Assembly: GCF_024666525.1 (NCBI RefSeq)
Contig: NZ_CP088294.1
Span: forward strand, 2,170,001-2,234,000
DNA: 64,000 bases
DNA from: Pseudomonas sp. J452
Lineage (GTDB): Bacteria > Pseudomonadota > Gammaproteobacteria > Pseudomonadales > Pseudomonadaceae
Reading direction: 5' to 3'
Below are positions 52,783-61,935 of this stretch, piece after piece; the first letter of the stretch is position 1, and each line of letters opens with the position of its first letter. Below the pieces are notes generated by a model. The model was not told the DNA's origin and did no database searches. It saw only the letters and a list, made by a program, of their open reading frames with translations. The translations under genes were made by a program, and so were the position numbers.

Positions 52783-54279
52783 TCAGCGCAAACGGGCGAT
52801 GGTGGTTTTCAGCTCGCTGTACTTCTCCAGGGCGTGCAGCGAGTTGTCGCGGCCGTTGCCGGACTGCTTGTAGCCGCCGAAGGGGAAGTTCATGTCACTG
52901 AGTTCGTCGTAACAGTTGATCCATACGGTGCCGGCGCGCAGCTGGCGCGACAGCGCGTGGGCCTGGGCGAAGTCGGCGCTCCACACGGCGGCGGCCAGGC
53001 CGAACTCGCTGGCGTTGGCCAGGCGCACGGCGTCCTGTGGTTCGTCGAAAGGAATGATCGACAGCACCGGGCCGAAGATTTCCTCGCGGGCGATACGTGG
53101 GCGCTGGTCGGCGCAGGCGAACAGGGTCGGTTCCAGGTAGAAACCGCCGCTGTGCGCGCGTGCCACCTGGCCGCCACCGAGCAGCTCGGCCTCGCGGCGG
53201 CCGCTGGCAACGAATCCCTGCACCCGTTGCAGGTGGTCCTGGTCGATCAGCGCACCCATCCGGGTGGACGGGTTCAGCGGGTCGCCGGGCTGGTATTCGG
53301 CCAGCTCATTGCGCAGCAGTTCGCTCAGCTCGGCCTGGATCGAGCGCTGTACCAGCAGGCGCGAGCCGGCGCTGCACACCTCGCCCATGTTGCTGTAGAT
53401 GGCCGCGGCCGCGGCCGCGGCCTTGGCCGCACGCGGCAGGTCCGGGCAGTCGGCGAGGACGATGTTCGGCGACTTGCCGCCCAGCTCCAGCCAGACCCGC
53501 TTCAAGTTGGAGTCGGCGGCGGCATGCAGGATGCGCCGGCCGGTGGCGCCGGAGCCGGTAAAGGCCAGGCAGTCGACATCCGGATGCGCGGCCAGGGCCT
53601 GGCCGACCTCGCCGAAGCCCGGTAGCACCTGGAACACCCCCGCCGGCAGGCCGGCCTGGCGGCCCAGCTCGGCAACGCGAATGGCGGTTAGCGGCGACTT
53701 CTCCGAGGGCTTGAGGATCAGGCTGTTGCCGGCGGCCAGGGCCGGGGCGAACTTCCATGCTGCCATCAGCAGCGGGTAGTTCCACGGCACGATGGCGGCG
53801 ACCACGCCGATCGGCTCGCGGGTGACCATGCCGAGAAAGTCGCGCTCGCTGGGGATCAGCTCGTCGGGCAGCTTGTCGATGGCCTCGGCGAACCACTGCA
53901 GGCAATAGGCCACGGCGGGGATATCACCCTCGCTTGTATCGGTGATCGGCTTGCCGGCATCCAGGGTCTCCAGCAGCGCCAGTTCGTCGTTGTGCGCCTC
54001 GATCAGCGCGGCCCAGCGCAGCAGCACGGCCTTGCGTTCGCGCGGGGTGGCGCAGGCCCAGTCACCGCCGGCGAAGCTCAGGCGGGCGATGCGTACGGCC
54101 AGCTCGACCTCGACCGCGCCGCAGCGGGCGACCTGGGTCAGCAGGCTGCCGTCGATCGGGCTGTAGCAGGCGAAGTGGCTGCCGCCGCTGGCGGCGCAGT
54201 ATTCGTCGCCGATAAAGGCGCGGCCTTCGATACTCAGGGTCGCCGCGCGGGCAGCCCAGGTGGTGCGGGTAGCGGTCAT
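52783..54279 (-). CDS. NAD(P)-dependent aldehyde dehydrogenase (aminoaldehyde type)
   Basis: This 498-residue aldehyde dehydrogenase shows AAIVPWNYPLLMAAWKFAPA with the catalytic Asn, VWLELGGKSPNIVLADCPDL with the general-base Glu, and MGEVCSAGSRLLVQRS with the nucleophilic Cys. The C-terminus FPFGGYKQSGNGRDNSLHAL is typical of aminoaldehyde/betaine-aldehyde dehydrogenases. It lies downstream of an omega-aminotransferase gene, so oxidation of the aldehyde made by it is likely. It is paralogous in type to the enzyme at 7954 but clearly different in sequence. Confidence 0.9.
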   Translation of the reverse strand: MTATRTTWAARAATLSIEGRAFIGDEYCAASGGSHFACYSPIDGSLLTQVARCGAVEVELAVRIARLSFAGGDWACATPRERKAVLLRWAALIEAHNDELALLETLDAGKPITDTSEGDIPAVAYCLQWFAEAIDKLPDELIPSERDFLGMVTREPIGVVAAIVPWNYPLLMAAWKFAPALAAGNSLILKPSEKSPLTAIRVAELGRQAGLPAGVFQVLPGFGEVGQALAAHPDVDCLAFTGSGATGRRILHAAADSNLKRVWLELGGKSPNIVLADCPDLPRAAKAAAAAAAIYSNMGEVCSAGSRLLVQRSIQAELSELLRNELAEYQPGDPLNPSTRMGALIDQDHLQRVQGFVASGRREAELLGGGQVARAHSGGFYLEPTLFACADQRPRIAREEIFGPVLSIIPFDEPQDAVRLANASEFGLAAAVWSADFAQAHALSRQLRAGTVWINCYDELSDMNFPFGGYKQSGNGRDNSLHALEKYSELKTTIARLR

Positions 54280-54448
54280 GTTCGGGACTCTTCTTGTTGG
54301 CCTTTCCAGGGGCTGTTTCGAACGAACTGAATGGCGTGTGCCATGCAGCGCCGTCCCCTCTCCCGTTTACGGGTGAGGGCTAGGGAGAGGGCGTCACTGC
54401 ACGCGGCCCTCTGCCCCGGCCCCTCTCCCACGAGTGGGAGAGGAGTGC
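54280..54448. repeat. CTCTCCC-type repeat pair between two catabolic genes
   Basis: CTCTCCCGTTTACGGGTGAG and CTCTCCCACGAGTGGGAGAG units at 54354-54445 occupy most of the 169-base gap between the aminotransferase and aldehyde dehydrogenase genes. Confidence 0.8.
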
Positions 54449-55885
54449 TTAACGCCACGTCAGACCCAGTTCGCGTTCGAGATCGCGCTGGGTACGCAGG
54501 ATGGCTTGATGGAGGATGTCGAACATCTCGCCGATCTGTTGGCGGTCGATGATCAGCGGCGGCGAGAACACGCACTGGTTGGTCAGCGGCCGCACCATCA
54601 GGCCCAGTGCGTGGCAGTGCTGGTCGATACGCATGCCCAGTTCGGTCTCGAAGGCGTACAGCTCGGCCTCGGGCACGCCGGCCTCGACCATCTGCCGCAG
54701 CGTGCACTCGACCACACCGACCAGACCCAGGCCGCGGGTGTCGGCCACCAGGGGGATTTCGCGCAGCGCATGCAGGCGTTCGAGGAAGTACGGGCTGACC
54801 TCGCGTACGTGCTCCAGCAACTGCTCGCGCTCGATGATCTCGATGCTCTGCAGCGCCGCGGCGCAGCACACCGGATGCCCGGAATAGGTGAAGCCGTGGC
54901 CGAAGCTGGCGCCCTTGGCGTTGTCGCCGGAGACTTCCTGGAACAGCCGCTCGGACACCAGCAGGGCGCCCAGCGGCAGGTAGCCGGAGGTGAGGCCCTT
55001 GGCGCAGGTGAGCAGGTCTGGCTGGATGCCGAATACCGCCTCGGAGGCGAACCAGTGACCGAGGCGGCCGAAGCCGGTGACCACCTCGTCGGCGATAAAC
55101 AGCACATCAAAGCGGCGGCAGATTTCCCAGCAGCGCTTGAGGTAGCCGTCCGGCGGCACGATGACGCCGCCGGAGGCCTGCACCGGCTCGGCGATAAAGG
55201 CTGCGACGTTCTCCGCACCCAGCTCGCGGATCTTGTTTTCCAGATCGGCCACCCGCGCGTCGCAGAAGGCCTCGACGCTCATGCCCGCGGGGCGTTTGGA
55301 CGGATTGACCGCCGGCAGGAAGTGGCTGAACGGGCTGTGGATGTCGAACCAGTTGTGCTCGCGGTCCTTGCCGGTGACGGTGGCGCCCAGGTAGGTGCTG
55401 CCGTGGTAGGCCAGCTCGCGGGAGATGATGTGCTTCTTCTGCGGGCGGCCCTTGAGGTTGTTGTAGAAGTGCACGAAGCGCAGCGCGGTATCCACTGCCG
55501 TGGAGCCACCGGTGGTGAAAAACACATGGTTGAGGTCGCCCGGTGCCAGCTCGGCGAGCTTGGCGGCCAGGCGCACCGGCGTCGCGCTGGTCAGCGCGAA
55601 GGGGTTCATATAGGGCAACTGCAGCGCCTGCGCGGCGATGGCCTCGGCCATCTCCTGGCGGCCGTAGCCGACCTGCATGCACCACATGCCGCCGGGGCCG
55701 TCGATCAGGCGCTGGCCCAGCTCGTCGTAGACATAGATGCCCTCAGCGCGCTGCACCTGGGTGCGGTTGGCCGCGCCGGCGCCGGCCAGGTATTCCCAGG
55801 GGTGGAACCAGGCGTGGTTATCGGCGTGGCGCAGTTGCTCGATGCTGTCGAGCGGCTCGCCGAGGGCGCTTGCATGAGTGCTCAT
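54449..55885 (-). CDS. Class III omega-aminotransferase
   Basis: This 478-residue PLP enzyme has the cofactor loop FFTTGGSTAVDTALRFVHFY, AYHGSTYLGATVTGKDRE, the aspartate motif FIADEVVTGFGRLGHWF and the Schiff-base Lys in LLTCAKGLTSGYLPLGALLV. It is of the SpuC/omega-amino acid:pyruvate type. Its start overlaps the end of the Pot-type permease gene by four bases, so it is co-transcribed with the transporter. The likely role is transamination of the imported amine to an aldehyde. Amino donor unknown. Confidence 0.9.
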   Translation of the reverse strand: MSTHASALGEPLDSIEQLRHADNHAWFHPWEYLAGAGAANRTQVQRAEGIYVYDELGQRLIDGPGGMWCMQVGYGRQEMAEAIAAQALQLPYMNPFALTSATPVRLAAKLAELAPGDLNHVFFTTGGSTAVDTALRFVHFYNNLKGRPQKKHIISRELAYHGSTYLGATVTGKDREHNWFDIHSPFSHFLPAVNPSKRPAGMSVEAFCDARVADLENKIRELGAENVAAFIAEPVQASGGVIVPPDGYLKRCWEICRRFDVLFIADEVVTGFGRLGHWFASEAVFGIQPDLLTCAKGLTSGYLPLGALLVSERLFQEVSGDNAKGASFGHGFTYSGHPVCCAAALQSIEIIEREQLLEHVREVSPYFLERLHALREIPLVADTRGLGLVGVVECTLRQMVEAGVPEAELYAFETELGMRIDQHCHALGLMVRPLTNQCVFSPPLIIDRQQIGEMFDILHQAILRTQRDLERELGLTWR

Positions 55886-56805
55886 GCCGGCTCCTTGCGC
55901 AGTGGCACAGCCGCGCCGGGCGTCGGGCTGGCGCTGGGGGATACGGCCGCCTGGCTGGCGACTGGCGCATCGCCGCGCAGGGCCTGGCGGATTTCCTCTT
56001 CGCGGCGGCGTTCGCGCTTGAGCATGTAGTGGTTGTTGACCAACACCAGTACGGTTACCACGGTGATGAACAGGGTGCCGAGGGCGTTGATCTCCGGATT
56101 GAGCCCCAGCCGTACGCGTGACAACACCACCAGCGGCAGCGGCGTGGCGCCCGGCCCAGAGAGGAAGGCGGACATGATCACGTCATCCAGCGAGATGGTG
56201 AACGCCAGCAGCCAGCTGGCCAGCAGGGCCTGGGAGATCTGCGGCAGGGTGATGTCGAAGAACACCCGCAGCGGCGTGGCGCCGAGGTTCTGCGCGGCCT
56301 CGGTGAGCGACTGGTCCATCGACAGCAGGCGCGACTGAATGGTGATGGCCACGTAGGACAGGCAGACCATGATGTGGCCGATCCAGATGGTCAGCATGCC
56401 GCGCCCGCTGGGCCAGCCGATCAGCTGTTGCATGCTGAGGAACAGCAGCAGCATGGACAGGCCGGCGATCACCTCGGGCAGCACCATCGGCGCACTGACC
56501 ATCGCGGTGAACAGGGTTGAACCCTTGAAGCGGCGGTAGCGCGCCAGCACGAAGCCGATCCAGGTGCCGACGAACACCGCGGCGAAGGCGGTGGCCACCG
56601 CCAGCTTGAGGCTCAGCCAGGCGGCGTCGAGCAGTTCCTGGTCGCGGAACAGCTCGCCGTACCACTTGAAGGAGAAACCGGTCCACAGGGTGACCATCTT
56701 CGATTCGTTGAACGAATAGACGATCACGCTGAGCAGCGGCACGTAGAGAAACAGCAGCACCAGACCGAGGAAGGCGTTGCCGAGAAGCTTGCCGGGACGT
56801 TTCAT
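55882..56805 (-). CDS. ABC transporter permease, PotI-like
   Basis: This 307-residue inner-membrane permease of the spermidine/putrescine type has about six helices and the coupling loop EAAQNLGATPLRVFFDITLP (EAA motif). It carries an unusual Ala/Pro/Ser-rich tail of about 35 residues (VASQAAVSPSASPTPGAAVP). The ATG at 56805 overlaps the stop of the PotH-like gene, and its own stop overlaps the aminotransferase start. Partner of the PotH-like permease and the ATPase upstream. Confidence 0.92.
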   Translation of the reverse strand: MKRPGKLLGNAFLGLVLLFLYVPLLSVIVYSFNESKMVTLWTGFSFKWYGELFRDQELLDAAWLSLKLAVATAFAAVFVGTWIGFVLARYRRFKGSTLFTAMVSAPMVLPEVIAGLSMLLLFLSMQQLIGWPSGRGMLTIWIGHIMVCLSYVAITIQSRLLSMDQSLTEAAQNLGATPLRVFFDITLPQISQALLASWLLAFTISLDDVIMSAFLSGPGATPLPLVVLSRVRLGLNPEINALGTLFITVVTVLVLVNNHYMLKRERRREEEIRQALRGDAPVASQAAVSPSASPTPGAAVPLRKEPA

Positions 56806-57719
56806 GGGCGCTGCAACTCCTTGTTCTGGATGGTCTGGAACCAGGCCATGGGCAGCAGCAACAGCAGCACCATGACGCAGGTGGCAGCGGCGGCCACCGG
56901 CCAGTCGGTGTTGTTGAAGAAGTCGTCCCACATCACCCGGCCGATCATCATCGAGTCGGAGCTGCCGAGGATTTCCGGGATCACGTACTCGCCGACGCTG
57001 GGGATAAACACCAGCAAGGAGCCGGCGACTATGCCGCGGGTGGACAGCGGCAAGGTGATGGTGAGGAAGCTCTGCCAGGCCTTGGCACCCAGGTCATGGG
57101 CGGCCTCCAGCAGGCGCGTGTCCATCTTCACCAGGTGCGCGTACAGCGGCAGGATCAGGTAGGGCAGATACGAATAGGCCAGGCCGATATGCAGGCCGAT
57201 ATCGTTGCGGTACAGGCGCAGCGGCGAGTCGATCAGGCCCAGCCACAGCAACACCTGATTGATCAGGCCCTGGTCCTTGAGCAGGCCGATCCAGGCGTAC
57301 ACGCGGATCAGGTAGCTGGTCCACAGCGGCAGGATGATCGCCATCAGCAATAGGTTGCGATGCCGTGGGTCGGCGCGGGCGATCAGGTAGGCCGTGGGGT
57401 AGCCGATCAGCAGGCAGATCAGGGTGTTGATCGCCGCCACCTTGAGCGAGCTCAGGTAGGAGGTGAGGTAGAGGTTATCGGTGAAGATGGTCCGGTAGTG
57501 CTCGAAGTTGACCCGGATATTCAGCGCGTAATCCTCCATCGAGGTCAGGTCGCTGTAGGGCGGAATCGAGAATTGCTGATCGGCCAGGCTGATCTTCAGC
57601 ACCGCGATAAAGGGCACCAGGAAGAACAGGATGAGGAAGGCAAAGGGGATGCCGATGACCAGGCTCCGGCCCGACGGAAGCCAGCTATACAGACGGAGGG
57701 CGAGGGCTTGGCGGCTCAT
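56802..57719 (-). CDS. ABC transporter permease, PotH-like
   Basis: This 305-residue permease has six predicted helices. Typical segments are LVIGIPFAFLILFFLVPFIA, ILPLWTSYLIRVYAWIGLL and the EAA loop LEAAHDLGAKAWQSFLTITL, ending WFQTIQNKELQRP. It overlaps the ATPase gene upstream and the PotI-like gene downstream by four bases each, which argues for a tightly coupled transporter. Substrate is probably an amine cation, from family membership. Confidence 0.92.
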   Translation of the reverse strand: MSRQALALRLYSWLPSGRSLVIGIPFAFLILFFLVPFIAVLKISLADQQFSIPPYSDLTSMEDYALNIRVNFEHYRTIFTDNLYLTSYLSSLKVAAINTLICLLIGYPTAYLIARADPRHRNLLLMAIILPLWTSYLIRVYAWIGLLKDQGLINQVLLWLGLIDSPLRLYRNDIGLHIGLAYSYLPYLILPLYAHLVKMDTRLLEAAHDLGAKAWQSFLTITLPLSTRGIVAGSLLVFIPSVGEYVIPEILGSSDSMMIGRVMWDDFFNNTDWPVAAAATCVMVLLLLLPMAWFQTIQNKELQRP

Positions 57720-58864
57720 GGGTTGACCATCACCAGGCTGTCCGGCTGCCAGGCCAGGTACAGGCGATCGCCATAGGTCGGGCGCTGTTCCAGGGCGTGC
57801 AGGGCATGGTGCGAGACGTGCACGCCGAGCAGGCGGCCACTGTCCAGGCGCACGTAGAACAGGGTGTAGCTGCCCATGTAGGCGATCTGTTCCAGGCGGC
57901 CGTCGCAAACGTTGCTGGTCTGGGCGAAGGGGCGGCTGGAGATGGCGATGCGCTCCGGGCGCAGCGACAGGCTCAGCGGCATGCCGACATAGCCGTTGAG
58001 CGGGCTGCGCAGCTCCAGCGCGTCGGGCATGTCGGCGCAGTCGACCAGCAGGCAGTTGTCGCCCTGCAGGGTGCCCTGGAACATGTTGGTGGAGCCGATA
58101 AAGCCGGCGCAGAAGCTCGAACGGGGGAACTCGTAGACCTCTTCCGGCGAGCCGAGCTGGACGATATTGCCGGCGTCCATCACCGCCAGGCGGTCGGCCA
58201 TGGTCATCGCCTCTTCTTGGTCGTGGGTGACCATCACGCAGGTCACGCCGACCTTGTAGAGGATGCTGCCCAGCTCGAACTGGGTCTGCTGGCGGATCTT
58301 CTTGTCCAATGCTGACATCGGTTCGTCGAGCAGCAGCAACTTGGGTCGTTTGATCAAGGTGCGGGCCAGGGCCACGCGCTGCTGCTGGCCGCCGGACAGC
58401 TGGTGTGGCTTGCGCTGGGCGTAGTTCTGCATCTGTACCAGCTGCAGGGCATCGCTGACGCGGTCGCGGATTTCCGCCTTGGCCACGCCTTCACGCTTGA
58501 GGCCATAGGCGACGTTGTCGGCCACGGTCATGTGCGGGAACAGGGCGTAGGACTGGAACATCATGTTCACCGGGCGACGGTGCGGCGGCAGGTCGGTGAT
58601 GTCCTCGCCGTCGAGAATGATGCGCCCGGAGGTCGGCGTTTCCAGGCCGGCCATCATCCGCAGCAGGGTGGATTTGCCGCAGCCGGAGCTGCCGAGCAGG
58701 GCGAACATTTCGTTCTGCGCCACCGACAGGTTGAGGCTCTTGACCACGGTATTGCCTTCGTAATCCTTGACCACGTCGACCACCTGGAGGAAGTCGGGGC
58801 GGCCAATGTCGCTGGGCGATTTCTGCACGCTGGTTGTGTTGTTCATCTTGGCGTTCTGCTTCAT
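57716..58864 (-). CDS. ABC transporter ATP-binding protein, PotG/PotA-like
   Basis: This 382-residue ATPase has Walker [21 protein letters not shown], signature [20 protein letters not shown], Walker [13 protein letters not shown] and a C-terminal TOBE domain ([20 protein letters not shown]). It drives the Pot-type importer formed with the two permeases downstream. No binding protein gene is adjacent, but two PotF-like proteins are encoded at 42.1 and 46.8 kb. A GGCCTGCAGCC hairpin (58880-58905) lies just upstream. Confidence 0.94.
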   Translation of the reverse strand: MKQNAKMNNTTSVQKSPSDIGRPDFLQVVDVVKDYEGNTVVKSLNLSVAQNEMFALLGSSGCGKSTLLRMMAGLETPTSGRIILDGEDITDLPPHRRPVNMMFQSYALFPHMTVADNVAYGLKREGVAKAEIRDRVSDALQLVQMQNYAQRKPHQLSGGQQQRVALARTLIKRPKLLLLDEPMSALDKKIRQQTQFELGSILYKVGVTCVMVTHDQEEAMTMADRLAVMDAGNIVQLGSPEEVYEFPRSSFCAGFIGSTNMFQGTLQGDNCLLVDCADMPDALELRSPLNGYVGMPLSLSLRPERIAISSRPFAQTSNVCDGRLEQIAYMGSYTLFYVRLDSGRLLGVHVSHHALHALEQRPTYGDRLYLAWQPDSLVMVNP

Positions 58865-58941
58865 TCAGACTGGCGGAATGGCCTGCAGCCATGGGGCTGC
58901 AGGCCGCCAGGCAGGGCAGGGCCCTGCCGTTGCGACAGGGC

Positions 58942-60111
58942 TCAGCCGATCAGGCGCTCGGCGCCGCGCTTGAACAGGCTGCGGGCGATGATCAGGCGCT
59001 GGATTTCGCTGGTGCCTTCCCAGATGCGGTCGACCCGCACCTCGCGGTAGAAGCGCTGGGCGGCGTTGCTGCGCATATAGCCGCGGCCACCGAAGATCTG
59101 CACCACGCGGTCGGCCACCCGGTTGACCATCTCCGAGGCGACCAGCTTGGCCATCGAGCAGTGGGCGTGGATCACCGACAGGTCTTCGCCGCGGTCCTGC
59201 ATCTTGGCCGCCTCGTAGGTCATCAGGCGCGCGCCCCAGATATCGGTGACGCAGTCGGCGAGCATGGCCTGGATCATCTGGTGCTCGGCGATCGGCTGGC
59301 CGCCGACTACGCGCTGCTGGGCCCATTCGCTGGCCATCTCGAGCATGCGCTGGGCCGCGCCGAGGGAGCGCGCGGCAATCATCAGGCGCTCGCGACGGAA
59401 CCAGCTCTTGGTGTAACCCATGCCGGCGCCTTCGGCACCGATGCGGTTACGTGCCGGCACGCGCACGTCGCTGAAGGTGTAGGTGGGGTGGTGCGAGGCG
59501 AAGTTATGGCCGAACAGCGGGTTGTCGATGATTTCGATGCCGGGGCTGTCGATGTCGACGAAGAACAGTGCGTCTTCCTGGCCGCCGTCGGCGCTCGGCA
59601 CCACGGCCTGGACGAACATGAACTGGGCCTTGTTGGCGCTGGTGACGAACCACTTTTCGCCATTGATCAGGTAGTCGTCGCCGTCGCGCACGGCGGTGGT
59701 GGCGATAAAGGTGTCGGAGCCGGCTTCGCGCTCGGTGATGGCGTAGCACTCGGTCTTCTCGCCGGTCCAGATCGGCTTGATATAGGCCTCGATCTGCGCG
59801 GCGTCGCAGGCTTCGTACATCCACGAGTGGGCCTCGGAGATGCACCAGCTGAGCGCGTTGGTGACCCGCCCGAGCTGCTCCCAGACGATCACCTGATCGA
59901 GCATCGGCAGCTGCAGGCCACCCTGATCGCGCGGCACATCCAGGCGGCTGAAGCCCAGTTCGATGCCCATGGCGCGATGCTTGGCGTGCAGCTCCTTGGG
60001 CAGCAGGCCGTCGTTGAACTCGGCGGTTTCTTCATGAGGGATCAGCACTTCGGCGAACTCGCGCGCCTTGCGTTGCCATTCCAGGGTTTCGGTAGAGAGG
60101 GCGTACGACAT
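58942..60111 (-). CDS. Acyl-CoA dehydrogenase
   Basis: This 389-residue flavoprotein has the ACAD pattern: CYAITEREAGSDTFIATTAV, WFVTSANKAQFMFVQAVVPS, and FGGRGYMRSNAAQRFYREVR. The catalytic base is probably the Glu of DRIWEGTSEIQRLIIAR. It desaturates an acyl-CoA and passes electrons to ETF. The acyl-CoA ligase at 50.4-52.5 kb could make its substrate. It is divergent from the second Rieske gene across a motif-rich promoter region. Its chain specificity cannot be read, and a crotonobetainyl-CoA-reductase role is not indicated. Confidence 0.88.
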   Translation of the reverse strand: MSYALSTETLEWQRKAREFAEVLIPHEETAEFNDGLLPKELHAKHRAMGIELGFSRLDVPRDQGGLQLPMLDQVIVWEQLGRVTNALSWCISEAHSWMYEACDAAQIEAYIKPIWTGEKTECYAITEREAGSDTFIATTAVRDGDDYLINGEKWFVTSANKAQFMFVQAVVPSADGGQEDALFFVDIDSPGIEIIDNPLFGHNFASHHPTYTFSDVRVPARNRIGAEGAGMGYTKSWFRRERLMIAARSLGAAQRMLEMASEWAQQRVVGGQPIAEHQMIQAMLADCVTDIWGARLMTYEAAKMQDRGEDLSVIHAHCSMAKLVASEMVNRVADRVVQIFGGRGYMRSNAAQRFYREVRVDRIWEGTSEIQRLIIARSLFKRGAERLIG

Positions 60112-60604
60112 TACGGGTCTCCTGTCTTGTTGTACTTTTCAGGCTTTATTGAACGCTAATACAACAGGAATGCAGGGTCAACCGTGCTCTGCGTCGCCGC
60201 TTGGCCTAGCGGGTTCCCTGTATGCGCATATATTGTTGAAATATAAGGTTTTTTATTTTGTGAAAAATATATTTGTTTTTTCATTGAGGCTGGCGCCCCC
60301 CTCTGTCTGCAGGTTGCCGTGATGCAGTCGCCGCTGGTCAGGTCGGGCCGGTTTGGCTGCTATGGCGCGCGGCGCGCAGGCTCTGCGCCATGCGGCTGTT
60401 TATAGTTAGCCGGGCTGGTCGTGACCGTTCGGTCGATTGCGCTTGACGGCTATTGAATGATCGTTTTATGGTTTATTGAACGATCATATAGCAGTGATCG
60501 CGCCGTCACCCTCGCTGCACGAGCAGCGCCGTGGGGTGGCGAGCCAGCCCTCTGGTGGGCCTGGCAGGCAACCCAGAGCAGTCGATAACAAGAAGGAAAT
60601 AGCC
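60112..60604. promoter_or_regulatory. Divergent promoter region of acyl-CoA dehydrogenase and second Rieske gene
   Basis: No gene in these 493 bases. It holds operator-like sites TTGAACGCTAATACAA (60149-60164), TTGAATGATCGTTTTA (60453-60468) and TTGAACGATCATATAG (60476-60491), the last two in tandem 23 bases apart. An AT-rich tract at 60220-60290 holds GTGAAAAATATA with a TTTTCA end, matching one arm of the palindrome at 45840. A GACCGTTCGGTC palindrome lies at 60423. Several regulators probably meet here. Confidence 0.62.
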
Positions 60605-61777
60605 ATGTACGAGCGCAGCGCCTCCCATCCAGTCGCGGACGACAGCGACAACCACACCCTGCCGAGCTGGATCTACAACGATGCGCGCTTCTTCGAGCTG
60701 GAGAAGGAGGAGATCTTCTCGCGCAGCTGGCACATCGCCTGCCACGTCAGCGAGATCGCCAACCCCGGCGACTACATCACCCTGACCTTCCTCGGCGAGC
60801 GCATCGCCGTGGCGCGCACCCAGGAGGGCGTGATCACTGCCTTCCACAACACCTGCCGGCATCGTGCGCACCAGGTCATCACCGGCGAGCGCGGCACCTG
60901 CAAACGCGTGCACGTGTGCCCCTATCACGGCTGGACCTACGGCCAGGACGGCGCCATCCGCGGCATCCCCGGCGGCAGCGAGGCGGATGTCAAACAGGTT
61001 GGCCATGGCCTGCTGCCGGTCGATCACGAGGTCTACCTGGGTTTCGTCTGGATTCGCCTGAAGGCCGAGGGCCCGTCGGTGGCCGAGCGCCTGGCGCCGT
61101 TCGCCGAGCTGCTGGCGGCCTATCGCATCGACGAGATGCAGAGCAATAACGACCTGTGCGTCGAAGACCACCCGATCGACTGGAAGAACATGATGGACAA
61201 CTACCTGGAGGGCTACCACGTCGCGATGGGCCACCCGGGGCTGAACCAGATGGTCGAGGGCGGCTACGACGTCACCGCCAATGTCGAGCTCGGTACCAGC
61301 TACGCCACCCATCTGCTCAAGGAGTACCCGGCCGGCGGCCCGGACGAGTTCGCTTACCTGAGCATCCGCTCCGCCGGTGACCACCTGCCGGGGGACCACG
61401 GCCGGCGCTGGAGCTACCTGTCGATCTTCCCCAACGTGAATATCGGCCTGCAGCCGGACAGCATCGACTACTTCATCTTCTACCCCCAGGGCCCGGGCAA
61501 GGCGACCTTCCGCACCGCCAGCTTCTCGCTGCCCAACGCCAGCCCGGAAGTGCAGGCCGCGCGGGTCGCCGCCGGGCGCATCTGGAGCGAGGTGCAGGAA
61601 GAGGACAACCAGCTCACTGCCTCGGTGCAACAGGGCCTGGAAGGCTCGGTCTACCAGTTCGGCTACCTGTCGCCGCGGGAAACCGGGGTGCGCGCCTTCC
61701 GCGACTGGATTCGCCAGCGCCTGCCGATCGCCCGCGAAGAAGCGCGGCCGTCGCACCACCTGGTGCGCCTGGGCTGA
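60605..61777 (+). CDS. Rieske non-heme iron oxygenase, quaternary-amine type
   Basis: This 390-residue oxygenase subunit has Rieske ligands in NTCRHRAHQV and VCPYHGWTY, and the mononuclear iron site in DNYLEGYHVAMGHPGL. Glu (E202) again replaces the Asp that bridges the metal sites of ring-hydroxylating enzymes, as in CntA-like and other betaine-demethylating oxygenases. No reductase gene is beside it, so it may borrow CntB. The promoter region and the porin next to it suggest a role in uptake and oxidation of an N-methylated substrate. AAGAAGGAAAT precedes the ATG at 60605. Confidence 0.88.
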   Translation: MYERSASHPVADDSDNHTLPSWIYNDARFFELEKEEIFSRSWHIACHVSEIANPGDYITLTFLGERIAVARTQEGVITAFHNTCRHRAHQVITGERGTCKRVHVCPYHGWTYGQDGAIRGIPGGSEADVKQVGHGLLPVDHEVYLGFVWIRLKAEGPSVAERLAPFAELLAAYRIDEMQSNNDLCVEDHPIDWKNMMDNYLEGYHVAMGHPGLNQMVEGGYDVTANVELGTSYATHLLKEYPAGGPDEFAYLSIRSAGDHLPGDHGRRWSYLSIFPNVNIGLQPDSIDYFIFYPQGPGKATFRTASFSLPNASPEVQAARVAAGRIWSEVQEEDNQLTASVQQGLEGSVYQFGYLSPRETGVRAFRDWIRQRLPIAREEARPSHHLVRLG

Positions 61778-61794
61778 TCGCCTGGTGCCTCCAC

Positions 61795-61850
61795 GTAGGG
61801 CGGGTGAAACCCGCGCCGCCACCCAACGCGCGGGTTGCACCCGCCCTACA
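61795..61850. repeat. GTAGGGCGGGTGAAACCCGC palindromic repeat
   Basis: Two inverted copies, GTAGGGCGGGTGAAACCCGC and CGGGTTGCACCCGCCCTAC, with ACCCAACGCG in the loop. A REP-like element of a different family, lying between the Rieske gene and the porin gene. Confidence 0.85.
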
Positions 61851-61935
61851 AGCTGCTCTGCTCGCGAATGACACACAGCGCTTCGCGAGCAGAGCTCGCA
61901 CCTACGTTGACTACAACAACAAGAAGGAAACGCGT

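Noticed and set aside
58942..60111. Acyl-CoA dehydrogenase as crotonobetainyl-CoA reductase (CaiA)
   Set aside because: Overall motif pattern does not follow CaiA and no CaiB, CaiC or CaiD homologue is present.
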